Assembly (NCBI RefSeq): GCF_030817655.1
Contig: NZ_JAUSZM010000003.1
Location: 1,426,001 to 1,490,000 of the forward strand
DNA: 64,000 bases
Source of the DNA: Streptomyces sp. V4I2
GTDB lineage: Bacteria; Actinomycetota; Actinomycetes; Streptomycetales; Streptomycetaceae
Reading direction: 5' to 3'
The notes under the pieces are model-generated. The model did not search any database and had not been told where the DNA came from. It saw only the letters and a list, made by a program, of their open reading frames with translations. Each line of letters starts with the position of its first letter. Position 1 is the stretch's first letter. A program made the position numbers and the translations under genes. Positions 43,446 to 51,611 of the stretch are shown piece by piece.

Positions 43446-45107
43446 ATGGCGTCGGAGCGAACCCCGCGCCCCGGAGGGATCAGTCTCCCGGGCATGCGCA
43501 ACTCCGCACTCGCCACGGCGGCTCTCACCTCCGTGGCGCTGCTCTCCCAGACCGCGAGCGCCACGCCCGCGGCAGCCGAGGACGGGCCGAGCCGCGACGA
43601 GGTCCGGCAGCGGATCGACAACCTCTACGACCGGGCCGAGTCCGACACGGGAACCTTCAACGCCACCCGCGCGGGCACGAACCCGCGCAAACGCGCCGGT
43701 TCGCCCGCCGAGAGCGGACGCGAACGAGCGGGCTCGGCCACCGACGACGGCCGCGGTCGCACCGCCGCCGGTACTGGTACCGGTACCGGTACCAGTACCG
43801 GCAACTCGCCGCGCAGGCAGGGCGATCCGGCCCTCGACCAGGTCGCACGCCAGTGGTTCGACGCGGCCCGGGCCAAGCTGGGCCCGACCGTCCCGGCAGC
43901 CCTGCCGGCCGACCGGAGGCAGGCCCCGCCGGCAGCCTCCCGGCCCGCCCGCCCGGCTTCGGCCCCCGGCGTCCGTGAGCAGGCCACTGGCGACCGCCCC
44001 GCCCTGGAGCTGACCGCCGGGTCCGCCCCCGCGCTGCCACCCGCGCCGGGAGCACCGCAGGAGGCTCGGCAAGCGGACGCCCCCAGGGCACTGCCCGCCA
44101 CCGCTGCCGAACCCAGGCCGTCCTCGCTGCGGACCACGAAGGAACGCGTCCAGCGTCAACTCGCCGCCGCCCGCGACCTGCTGACCGCCCACACCGCTCA
44201 GGCCGCCCCGCCGAGCACACCTCTCGCCGCGATCGAGTCCCGCCCGACCGAGGACACCTGGGCCGCCCCGGCCCCGCAGACCGGCCTCGGGACCGACGCG
44301 CTCTGGCAGCAACAGCAGCCGGCCGCCGCCACGATGAGCGCGCCGCTCACCATGGAGACGCCTCTCGTCACGGAGACGCCTCTCGCCATGGAGGCGCCGT
44401 TCGCCATGAACTCGTCCCTCAGCATGGATTCGTCGCTCAGCATGGACGCGTCCCTCGGTACAGCTACGTCCCTCACCATGGACACCCCGCTCACCATGGC
44501 TGCGCCCTTCATCACGGACGCGCCCTTCATCACGGACGCGCCCCTCATCACGGACGCGTCCTTCACCTTCGCCACTCCAGTCCCCACAGCCCCACCAGTT
44601 CCCACACAGCTCCCCTTCGCCGCACCGCCGCCCTACCCCACGACCGCACCCCTCCAGGCAGTCGACACCCCGAGCACAGGCTTCCCCCTCACCGCCGCAG
44701 CGCCGGCACCCGCCGGCATCACCCAGGCTCCGGAAGCCCCTGCGTACGAGACCAAGGCCACCCGCGCACTCGCCTTCGCCCGCGCCCAGATCGGCAAGCC
44801 GTGCGTCTGGGGCGCGGCCGGCCCGGGCTCGTACGACAACGCCGGCCTCACTCAGGCCGCGTGGCGGGCCGCCGGCGTCGAACTCCCCCGCACCACGCCC
44901 GGCCAGGCGGCCTCCGGCACGGTGGTACCCCTCGCCGAGACGCGCGTCGGCGACCTGGTCTTCTTCTACGACGACCTCAGCCACGTCGGCCTCTACATCG
45001 GCAACGGCACGATGATCCACGCGCCGGGCCCCGGGGCGTACATCCGTGAGGAGTCGGTCTTCTACGCCGGCGAGTCGGCGATCCGCGGAGCGGTGCGGCC
45101 CGCCTGA
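43446..45107 (+). CDS. NlpC/P60-like secreted protein, catalytic cysteine replaced by Asn
   Basis: 553 residues. A signal peptide (MRNSALATAALTSVALLSQTASA, residues ~17-39) precedes a coiled-coil-like segment (DEVRQRIDNLYDRAES), a long Pro/Ala-rich linker with a Gly-Thr run, then 13 hexapeptide repeats (residues 299-376; units such as TPLTMA, APFITD, SSLSMD). The C-terminal NlpC/P60 domain starts near residue 435. Its catalytic site normally reads DCSG; here it reads YDNAGL (Asn465). His513 (SHVGLYIG) and His525 (IHAPG) remain. A Cys sits in KPCVWG, where Tyr is usual. The protein is therefore probably a wall-binding pseudoenzyme. ATG at 43446 follows AGGAG. Confidence 0.85.
   Translation: MASERTPRPGGISLPGMRNSALATAALTSVALLSQTASATPAAAEDGPSRDEVRQRIDNLYDRAESDTGTFNATRAGTNPRKRAGSPAESGRERAGSATDDGRGRTAAGTGTGTGTSTGNSPRRQGDPALDQVARQWFDAARAKLGPTVPAALPADRRQAPPAASRPARPASAPGVREQATGDRPALELTAGSAPALPPAPGAPQEARQADAPRALPATAAEPRPSSLRTTKERVQRQLAAARDLLTAHTAQAAPPSTPLAAIESRPTEDTWAAPAPQTGLGTDALWQQQQPAAATMSAPLTMETPLVTETPLAMEAPFAMNSSLSMDSSLSMDASLGTATSLTMDTPLTMAAPFITDAPFITDAPLITDASFTFATPVPTAPPVPTQLPFAAPPPYPTTAPLQAVDTPSTGFPLTAAAPAPAGITQAPEAPAYETKATRALAFARAQIGKPCVWGAAGPGSYDNAGLTQAAWRAAGVELPRTTPGQAASGTVVPLAETRVGDLVFFYDDLSHVGLYIGNGTMIHAPGPGAYIREESVFYAGESAIRGAVRPA
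44340..44573 (+). repeat. Thirteen tandem hexapeptide-coding repeats (18 bases each)
   Basis: Units of six codons repeat without interruption: A/T/S, P/S, L/F, any, M/T, E/D. Examples are TPLAME, SSLSMD (twice in a row) and APFITD (twice in a row). The last units are nearly identical at the DNA level, indicating recent duplication. They lie in the linker of the NlpC/P60-like protein. A shorter GGTACC run lies at about 43773-43800. Confidence 0.85.
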
Positions 45108-45131
45108 GCCGCGCCCCGACAGGACCTCCAC

Positions 45132-45180
45132 GGTCGGCATCGTCGCCCCGCCCCGACGCGGCGGGCCCACGATGCCGACC
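45132..45180 (+). terminator. Hairpin terminator after the NlpC/P60-like gene
   Basis: GGTCGGCATCGT (45132-45143) pairs perfectly with ACGATGCCGACC (45169-45180), with an inner CCCGCC/GGCGGG stem. Confidence 0.85.
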
Positions 45181-45302
45181 TGCTCCAGCCGACGCCCCGT
45201 CACCCCGCGTTTGTGCCAGGCAGTTCCCTCATGCCCCCACAGGCACCCCAACCCCGCACGACTCTGGACTCCCCCTCCGGCCCTGCCCTAAGGTGCGACA
45301 GT

Positions 45303-45315
45303 AAGCGCTTTCTAG
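45303..45315. promoter_or_regulatory. LacI-type operator upstream of GH115
   Basis: AAGCGCTTTCTAG is the exact reverse complement of the 13 bases at 645-657 in the pectate-lyase promoter. It lies 132 bases before the GH115 start. The rest of 45181-45446 shows no gene. Confidence 0.55.
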
Positions 45316-45446
45316 CTTCCCCATGGCACCGCACCGTTCCGTTTCGTCCCTCTTCGGCCTTCTCTCCCAGCCCCATGCGCCAGCCCCGTTCGAACGGCCC
45401 GCACGAGGGGCCGCCGAGCGTGCCCGGCGCGGAAAGGAAGCGTCTC

Positions 45447-48400
45447 GTGCCGCACAACGAACCGCAGGGCCCGTCGCAGCCGTCGGAGTCGTCGCAGCCG
45501 TCGCAGCCATGGACCCGCAAGTCCTTCCTGCGCGGAATGGCGGCCGCCGGCATCGCCCCGCTGCTCCCTGGGGTGTTACCCGGAACCGCCAGCGCCGCCG
45601 AGGCCGCCGCCTCGGACCGGCCGGACTTCCCCCTGGTCCGAGGCGGCGTCGCCACAGCCGTGTTCGTGGACACGGCGGACGACCCGGCCGTGGTCCGCGC
45701 GGCCGGCGACCTGCCCGCCGACATCGAACGGGTCAGCGGTCTGCGACCCCGACTGCTGCACACCCTGCCCACCCGCGCGCCGTACCTGGTCCTGGTGGGC
45801 ACTCTCGGTTCCAGCCCGGTCATCGACCGGCTGGTCGCGGAACGGCGCCTGGACGTCTCCGGGGTGAGGGGACGCTGGGAGGCGTCGGTCACCCAGGTGG
45901 TGGAGCGGCCCGTGCCGGGCGTGGACCGCGCCCTGGTGATCGCGGGCAGCGACCGGCGCGGCACGGTCTACGGCGTCTACGACACCTCGGAGCGCATCGG
46001 GGTCTCGCCCTGGTACTGGTGGGCCGACGTGCCCGTCGTACACCGCGACACCGTGGCCGTCCCGGCGGGCCCTCTCAAGCGGCGTGAACCCTCCGTCCGT
46101 TACCGGGGCGTCTTCATCAACGACGAGCAGAACCTGACCACCTGGTCCCGCCGCACCCAGGAGCCGGACAAGAACATCGGCCCCGAGACGTACAAGCGCG
46201 TCTTCGAGCTGCTGCTGCGCCTCAAGGCCAACTACCTGTGGCCGGCGATGCATCCCTACTCCGACTTCTTCAACAAGCACCGCGACAACCCCGAACTCGC
46301 CGACCGGTACGGCATCGTCGTCGGCTCCAGCCACCCCGAGGCCCTGCTGCGCAACGGCGTCCACGAGTGGGAGCCGTGGGCGAAGGACCATCCCGGCGCG
46401 GACGGCACCCTGCCGGTCTACGACTACACCGTGAACCCCGGCGTCATCTCCGAGTACTGGAGAGCCAGAGCGCGGCAGAACGCGTCGTACGAGAGCAGTT
46501 GGACGCTCGGCATGCGCGGGCTGCACGACACCGCGCTGGAGACGAAGTACGCGACGACCATTCCGGAGAAGGTCGTGGTGATGAACGACATCATCGCGGA
46601 CCAGCGCCGGATCCTGGCCGAGGAGGTCGGTGCCGCCGCCGAGCCGCAGATCTTCATCCCGTACAAGGAGGTGCTGGACCTCTACAACGCGGGTGTGCGG
46701 GTCCCGGACGACGTCACGCTGATCTGGCCGGACGACAACCACGGCAACATGCGCCAGCTGCCGAACGAGGCGGAGCGCGTCCGCGCGGGCGGCAACGGGA
46801 TCTACTACCACCTGTCCTACTGGGGCCGCCCGCGCAGCTATCTGTGGCTGGACACCACCCAGCTGTCCAAGGTCTGGCAGGAGTTGCGGCGGGTGTACGA
46901 GCACGGCGTCGACCGGATGTGGATCTTCAATGTCGGTGACGTCAAGTCGATCGAGACCGGGTTGTCCTTCTCCATGGACATGGCCTGGGACGTGGACCGC
47001 TGGAACGCCGACAACGTCGAGGACTTCGTGGCCCAGTGGGCGGGGCGGCTGTTCGGGCGACGCCACGGCCCGGAGATCGCCGCGATCCGTACGGAGTACT
47101 ACCGTCTCGCGGCCGAGCGGCGCCCGGAGTTCATCGACCGGGGGATGTTCTCCGTCGTCCACCACGGCGACGAAGCGGGACGCCGGACAGCTGCCTACGA
47201 GCGGCTGCTGGAGCGCGTGCGGGCGTTGGGCGCCGAACTGCCCGAGGCCTACCGGGACGCCTTCTACGAGCTGGTCGAATACCCGGTGCACGGCGCCTAC
47301 TTGATGAATCTGAAGTACTACTGGGCGGACCGCAACGCGCTCGCGGTCCGGCAGGGGCGAGGAGCCGGCACCAACCGTTTCGCGGACCTGGCCGAGGCCG
47401 CCCACGCCGAGGAAGCGGCGATCACCAAGCGGTACAACACCGAGGTGGCGGGCGGGAAGTGGGACGGGATCGTCAATCCCTACCCCTCCCAGATCCCGAA
47501 GGCGCCGGGCCGGCCGGCCGTCACCAGGGTCGCCCGGCAGGAGACCTCAGGACTCGGGGTGGCGGCCGAGGGGAACGATACCGGGGCGGCCCGGCCGCTG
47601 TCCTTCTCCTCCTACACCCGCGACCGCCGTTTCGTTGACGTCTTCAACACCGGTTTCCTGAGCGTGGACTGGGCGGCGGAGACCGGTCAGCCGTGGATCC
47701 GGCTGAGTGCGACGGGCGGCTCGGTCACCGAGCAGACACGGGTGTGGGTGGAGATCGACTGGGCGGGTGTTCCCGAGGGTGCGCACGAGTCCACAGTCGT
47801 TGTCACCGGTGCCGGGCAGCGCTTCGAGGTGCCGGTGCGGGTGGTCAACGACGGGGAGCGGGCGCGTCGGCGGGCTCGCGGGTTCGTCGAGGCGAACGGG
47901 TACGTGTCCATCGACGCCGCGCACTTCGAGCAGCGGGTGGCGCGCGGCGGATCGCGCTGGCGGACCGTGCGGGGGCTCGGCCGCCGTACGGGCGCGATGG
48001 AGGCGGTGCCGTCGACGGCGGCCCCGGTCACCGGGGACTTCGCCGCCCGGGCGCCGGAGTTGAGGTACCGGGTGCGGTTCGCGAGCGCCGGGACCTTCCC
48101 GGTCACCGTGTTCCGGCTGCCCTCCCTGGACGAACGCGGCCACCGCCGGATCGCCGTCGCCCTGGACGACCAGCCGGTCACCGTGCTGTCCGGACAGTCC
48201 GTCGCCACCGGCAACCGGGGCGACGCCTGGGCCCGCAACGTGGAGGAGGGCATCGAGAAGCTGACCGCCACCGTGACCGTCGCCGCGCCCGGCGAGCACG
48301 TCCTGCGGCTCTTCATGGTCGACCCGGCGATCGCCGTCGACCAGATCGTCGTCGACACCGGCGGACTGCCCGCCACTTATCTCGCGCCGCCGGAGAGCTA

Positions 48401-48458
48401 CCACCCGGTGTTCAATCCCGAACCGTTCCTAGAGGCTGAGTGGGAGAAGCTCCTATAG
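45447..48458 (+). CDS. GH115 alpha-glucuronidase, exported
   Basis: Removes (4-O-methyl-)glucuronic acid side chains from xylan. 1003 residues, normal for a full GH115. A Tat-like signal (WTRKSFLRGMAAAGIAPLLP, with R-K in place of R-R) is followed by the N-terminal domain (LVIAGSDRRGTVYGVYDTSERIGVSPWYWWADVPV), the barrel (YRGVFINDEQNLTTWSRR, LKANYLWPAMHPYSDFFNK, NPGVISEYWRARARQNASYESSWTLGMRGLHD, WPDDNHGNMRQLP, MWIFNVGDVKSIE) and the C-terminal beta domain (GYVSIDAAHF). GTG at 45447 has AAGGAAG six bases upstream. Codon 44, in the signal, is TTA (bldA-dependent). The stop codon lies at the junction with an IS110 element. Confidence 0.92.
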   Translation: MPHNEPQGPSQPSESSQPSQPWTRKSFLRGMAAAGIAPLLPGVLPGTASAAEAAASDRPDFPLVRGGVATAVFVDTADDPAVVRAAGDLPADIERVSGLRPRLLHTLPTRAPYLVLVGTLGSSPVIDRLVAERRLDVSGVRGRWEASVTQVVERPVPGVDRALVIAGSDRRGTVYGVYDTSERIGVSPWYWWADVPVVHRDTVAVPAGPLKRREPSVRYRGVFINDEQNLTTWSRRTQEPDKNIGPETYKRVFELLLRLKANYLWPAMHPYSDFFNKHRDNPELADRYGIVVGSSHPEALLRNGVHEWEPWAKDHPGADGTLPVYDYTVNPGVISEYWRARARQNASYESSWTLGMRGLHDTALETKYATTIPEKVVVMNDIIADQRRILAEEVGAAAEPQIFIPYKEVLDLYNAGVRVPDDVTLIWPDDNHGNMRQLPNEAERVRAGGNGIYYHLSYWGRPRSYLWLDTTQLSKVWQELRRVYEHGVDRMWIFNVGDVKSIETGLSFSMDMAWDVDRWNADNVEDFVAQWAGRLFGRRHGPEIAAIRTEYYRLAAERRPEFIDRGMFSVVHHGDEAGRRTAAYERLLERVRALGAELPEAYRDAFYELVEYPVHGAYLMNLKYYWADRNALAVRQGRGAGTNRFADLAEAAHAEEAAITKRYNTEVAGGKWDGIVNPYPSQIPKAPGRPAVTRVARQETSGLGVAAEGNDTGAARPLSFSSYTRDRRFVDVFNTGFLSVDWAAETGQPWIRLSATGGSVTEQTRVWVEIDWAGVPEGAHESTVVVTGAGQRFEVPVRVVNDGERARRRARGFVEANGYVSIDAAHFEQRVARGGSRWRTVRGLGRRTGAMEAVPSTAAPVTGDFAARAPELRYRVRFASAGTFPVTVFRLPSLDERGHRRIAVALDDQPVTVLSGQSVATGNRGDAWARNVEEGIEKLTATVTVAAPGEHVLRLFMVDPAIAVDQIVVDTGGLPATYLAPPESYHPVFNPEPFLEAEWEKLL

Positions 48459-49628
48459 ACCGTCAAGCGGCTTGTTTGAGCTGTTCGGCGGTGATGTGAG
48501 GGCGGGGTAGATGCTGGTAGACCTCGCGGGCGACGAACCGTTTCAAGCAGCGCATGATGTCCTTCTTGGTCATGCCTTCGGCGGTGCGTCTGGCGACGTA
48601 CTCGCGGGTGCGCTGGTCGTGGCGCATGCGGACCAGCACGATCGTGTGCAGGGCCCGGTTGGCTTGGCGGTCTCCGCCCCGGTTGAGGCGGTGCCGGTTG
48701 GTGCGGCCGGAGGAGGCCGGCAGCGGGGCGGCACCGCACAGGTGGGCGAAGGATGCTTCCGAGCGCAGGCGGTCCGGGTTGTCGCCGACGGTGGTCAGCA
48801 GCTGGCCCGCGCTCTCGGGGCCGACGCCGGGCAGAGCGATCAGCCGTGGTGCGGCCCGGGTGACCAGCGGGCCCAGGTCCGCGTCGGCTTCGGCGATTTC
48901 CTCCTCCAGCCGCTGGCAGCGGCGGGCGAGCCGTCGCAGCGTGATCCTGACCGCGCAGTCCGGATCCGCGAGGTCGCCCACGGGCCGGGACCGGGCCAGG
49001 GCGTCTATCAGCTCGCCGGTGGCCAGGCCGCGCAGCCTCTCGCGCACCGCGGCCGGTGCGGTGATGATGAGCGTGCGGATCTGGTTGATGGTCTGGGTGC
49101 GGGCCTTGACGGCCGAACTGCGGGCCACCCGCAGGGTGCGGATGGCCTCCACGATCCCGTTGCGGGTCTTCGGAATGCCCGAGGCCCGGCCGGACAGCAC
49201 GGCGGTCGCGGCGGCGTAGGCGTCAACCGGGTCGGACTTGCCATTGTCCCGCCTGGCCTTGCGGTCGGGTCGGTCGACCTCGATGACGGTGACACCCTTT
49301 GTGGTCAGGAAACGGGCGATCTCGGCCCCGTAGGCGCCGGTGCCCTCGATGCCTACCGCCAGAACCTCGCCGTGCGAACGCAGCCAGTGGAGCAGCTGCT
49401 CATAGCCGGCGGGACCGGTCGGGAACGGCTCGGTGGCCAGGTGCCGGCCCACGGTGTCGATCGCGGCCGCCTGGTGCAGGTCGGTGTGGGTGTCGATCCC
49501 GCCAATGACCGCTATCTCATCTGCTGCCATGCTGGACGTGCTGTCCTTCCGTACGACGCATCAGGGAGGGCACGCGCCGGTCGGGCGGACGGACAAGACA
49601 GTGATGGGACCTTTGGCCGGGCTCCTAT
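48449..49628 (-). mobile_element. IS110-family insertion sequence
   Basis: A DEDD transposase gene is bounded by GCTCCTAT in direct orientation at 48449-48456 and 49621-49628, giving an element of about 1.17 kb. There are no terminal inverted repeats, as expected for IS110. Deleting one repeat plus the element restores CTC-CTA-TGA, the natural end of the GH115 frame, which supports these boundaries. In IS110 elements the noncoding end encodes a bridge RNA; here only ~90 bases lie upstream of the transposase inside the element, so such an RNA would be short or overlap the gene. Confidence 0.65.
48463..49530 (-). CDS. IS110-family transposase (DEDD recombinase)
   Basis: 355 residues. The RuvC-like N-terminal domain has GGIDTHTDLHQAAAID (D), AVGIEGTGAYGAE (E) and DRPDRKARRDNGKSDPVDAYAAATAVL (two D). 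The Transposase_20 domain contains LIALPGVGPESAGQLLTTVGD, and the conserved Ser region reads PLPASSGRTNRHRLNRGGDRQANRALHTIV. No internal stop or frameshift, so it may be active. It excises and inserts the element using a bridge RNA as guide. ATG at 49530. Confidence 0.95.
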   Translation of the reverse strand: MAADEIAVIGGIDTHTDLHQAAAIDTVGRHLATEPFPTGPAGYEQLLHWLRSHGEVLAVGIEGTGAYGAEIARFLTTKGVTVIEVDRPDRKARRDNGKSDPVDAYAAATAVLSGRASGIPKTRNGIVEAIRTLRVARSSAVKARTQTINQIRTLIITAPAAVRERLRGLATGELIDALARSRPVGDLADPDCAVRITLRRLARRCQRLEEEIAEADADLGPLVTRAAPRLIALPGVGPESAGQLLTTVGDNPDRLRSEASFAHLCGAAPLPASSGRTNRHRLNRGGDRQANRALHTIVLVRMRHDQRTREYVARRTAEGMTKKDIMRCLKRFVAREVYQHLPRPHITAEQLKQAA

Positions 49629-49649
49629 GAGGTCACGAACGCCTGACCG

Positions 49650-49790
49650 GCACGCGCGCGCGGTGGCACCGCCCGACAGGCCGACGGTTCTCCCGACAGA
49701 CAGCCGAAGCGCCAGTGAGTCCTTGAGTCAGACCTCCGAGCGGTGCCACCGCAATCATCACTGTGAGTCCTGTTGCCAGGACTGCTGCTC
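49650..49790 (-). ncRNA. Candidate guide (omega/reRNA) region at the 3' end of the TnpB gene
   Basis: TnpB genes encode their guide RNA across the 3' end of the gene and the element end. Here a 13-base inverted repeat, GCGGTGGCACCGC (49658-49670) and GCGGTGCCACCGC (49740-49752), lies just after the stop codon, and a perfect AGTCCTG/CAGGACT hairpin (49766-49783) lies in the last codons. The position fits; the identity is inference. Confidence 0.25.
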
Positions 49791-51473
49791 AACCGGGTGT
49801 CCCGAACGGTGTTGGGCACCCTGGTCGCCCGCTTTCGCTCCACCACCGGGCGGCGCGCATCCGGTGCGCGGTCCGGGAAGGTGGGGGCGGGTTTCCTCAC
49901 GCCGTCGGGTTTCCGGTCGGGCCTGGGCGGTCCGATGCCCACCACGATCGCTCTGGTCGGGGTGGGGCGGTGCCGTCCTCCCCCAGTGCCTTAAGGGCCT
50001 GGGAGGTGCCCCCAGCCGGATCGGGTGCCCGAGGGCGCGTCGCCCGACCGCGATGCTCGCCGCATCGTGCCGGGACATCTTGCGTCGCGGGGTGGTCAGC
50101 GGTTTCTGCCAGTGCTGGGCACCCCACCGACTGGTGTAGGCCGGGTCGACCGCGACGATGGCCAGATTCTGTTCGGCGGCCATCGACACCAGCCGGGCCC
50201 TGAGCTTGGCGGTGGGGAAGCGGGACAGCAGGCGGCGGAAGCGTTTGTTGCGGCCGTGCTGCTCACGGCTGGTGCCGTCGGTGAAGTCGAGGTCCTCGAT
50301 CGCGATCGCGGCGGCCCCGCAGCGCCGGGCGTAATGCAGCAGCCGGGTCAGGGCGTGCCGGAGCTGTGCGTCCCGGTGCTCGGTGCTGCCGGTGAGGTCG
50401 TAGAAGAACCGTTGTGGTTCGCCGACCGGGTTGCCGTGCACGTCGAGGTGCCAGGCGGCGAGGTGGTCGTCGTTCATGTCGACCCCCACCACCCCGTGGG
50501 CCAGGGCCGCTTCCAGCGGCAGGACGGGGGCGGCGGCGCGCTGCCAGGACGCGGTGACGTACCAGCGGTCACGCGCCACATCGTGGTGGATGCGGTAGGC
50601 CACCGCCCGGTTCGCGGCGATCCGGTCACACCACTCCTGCCCGCGGTGCCAGAACCGTACAGTTGCGTCGAGGATGTAGCGGCCGTGCGGGGCGTTGGCC
50701 AGGTGGGACAGCGGGGCCGGGAGCTTGACCGAGATCTGTCCGGTGTCGGTGACGCGGATGGTCTCGTTGCCGAAGCGCTTGCCGGACTCGCCGTCGGCGG
50801 TCAGGAACATCCGCTCCGCCCGCCACCGCTCCCGCCACGCCGCTGCCTCCAGGCCGGCCGCCTCAAGGTGGTGGCGGGTGTTCGCGAGGCGTTTGCCGCC
50901 GCGCACCACGTGTACGCGGCCCGCCTCCCAGTCCGCCTCCACCACCGCGAGGCGGCCCTTGAGGGTGTGCAGGCGGCGGGACTTGGCATGCCACTCACTA
51001 CGCGACGCATATCCACGCGGCAGGCCTTCGCGCTTGTCGGCCTTGGCGCCCAGCGGCCGGGCCAGCCGCGCCTCGATGCGCGCGATCTGCCTGTGCAGCC
51101 AGGCCAGGTGGGTGGCCTGTCCGCGCCGGGCCAGCGCCCACTGGTCATGGGTGGCCTTGGTGATGCTGCCCGCCCAGCGTGCCAACGACCTCCCGGTCAG
51201 CTCCCGCTTGCGCACCGCCCACGAGGCCGCATCATGCACCAACCCCTGGCGGGAGCCCTCCGCGAGATCACCGGCCGCCAGCGACCCCAGGAACATCCCC
51301 ACCTCGGCGAGGACCGCCGCATCCGACTCGCTCACCCGCAGCCGGTCCCGGATCGCCACCCCGGCCGGGCCGGGCACCACGAACGACGCCGCCAACTTCC
51401 GCAGTGCGCCCACCCGTTCACCCCCGCCCGGCCGAAGATCCCCGTCACGGCAGTCAACGAGCAGCCTCCGCAA
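49758..51473 (-). CDS. TnpB-family RNA-guided nuclease/transposase accessory, no zinc ribbon
   Basis: 571 residues, longer than the usual ~400 of IS605 TnpB. The three RuvC motifs are intact: GVVGVDMNDDHLAAWHLD (Asp), AAAIAIEDLDFTDG (Glu) and KMSRHDAASIAVGRRALG (Asp). The zinc ribbon with two CxxC pairs that normally sits before the third motif is replaced by VDPAYTSRWGAQHWQKPL, without cysteines. A long helical N-terminal region contains HLAWLHRQIARIEARL. Near the C-terminus a 39-base palindromic repeat (49977-50015) is inserted in frame, coding for about 13 extra residues. No TnpA lies nearby. ATG at 51473; a later start is possible. Confidence 0.8.
   Translation of the reverse strand: MRRLLVDCRDGDLRPGGGERVGALRKLAASFVVPGPAGVAIRDRLRVSESDAAVLAEVGMFLGSLAAGDLAEGSRQGLVHDAASWAVRKRELTGRSLARWAGSITKATHDQWALARRGQATHLAWLHRQIARIEARLARPLGAKADKREGLPRGYASRSEWHAKSRRLHTLKGRLAVVEADWEAGRVHVVRGGKRLANTRHHLEAAGLEAAAWRERWRAERMFLTADGESGKRFGNETIRVTDTGQISVKLPAPLSHLANAPHGRYILDATVRFWHRGQEWCDRIAANRAVAYRIHHDVARDRWYVTASWQRAAAPVLPLEAALAHGVVGVDMNDDHLAAWHLDVHGNPVGEPQRFFYDLTGSTEHRDAQLRHALTRLLHYARRCGAAAIAIEDLDFTDGTSREQHGRNKRFRRLLSRFPTAKLRARLVSMAAEQNLAIVAVDPAYTSRWGAQHWQKPLTTPRRKMSRHDAASIAVGRRALGHPIRLGAPPRPLRHWGRTAPPHPDQSDRGGHRTAQARPETRRREETRPHLPGPRTGCAPPGGGAKAGDQGAQHRSGHPVEQQSWQQDSQ
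49977..50015. repeat. Small palindromic repeat inserted in the TnpB gene
   Basis: A 39-base, imperfectly palindromic block starts CCTCCCCCAGTGCCTTAAGG and ends GGTGCCCCCAG. It looks like the short dispersed palindromes of Streptomyces genomes. Its length is a multiple of three, so the TnpB frame stays open past it. Confidence 0.5.
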
Positions 51474-51611
51474 AGGTCACCCATTCGACTCAAGAACTCC
51501 CGTTCACCCGACACACAGCGGAACAACCGCAGCCACACAGCCACTCACTCACACTCACCAGAAGTCACTCGTGTTCAGCCCGGATCCACCGGCTTGATGC
51601 CCGTGGATGGT

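Noticed and set aside
43773..43802. GGTACC run as a regulatory array
   Set aside because: It is in frame inside the NlpC/P60-like gene and encodes a Gly-Thr linker; a simple coding microsatellite is sufficient.
51594..51598. TTGAT as a TnpB target-adjacent motif
   Set aside because: It lies on the plus strand, the wrong orientation for the left end of a minus-strand element, and a 5-base match is not significant.
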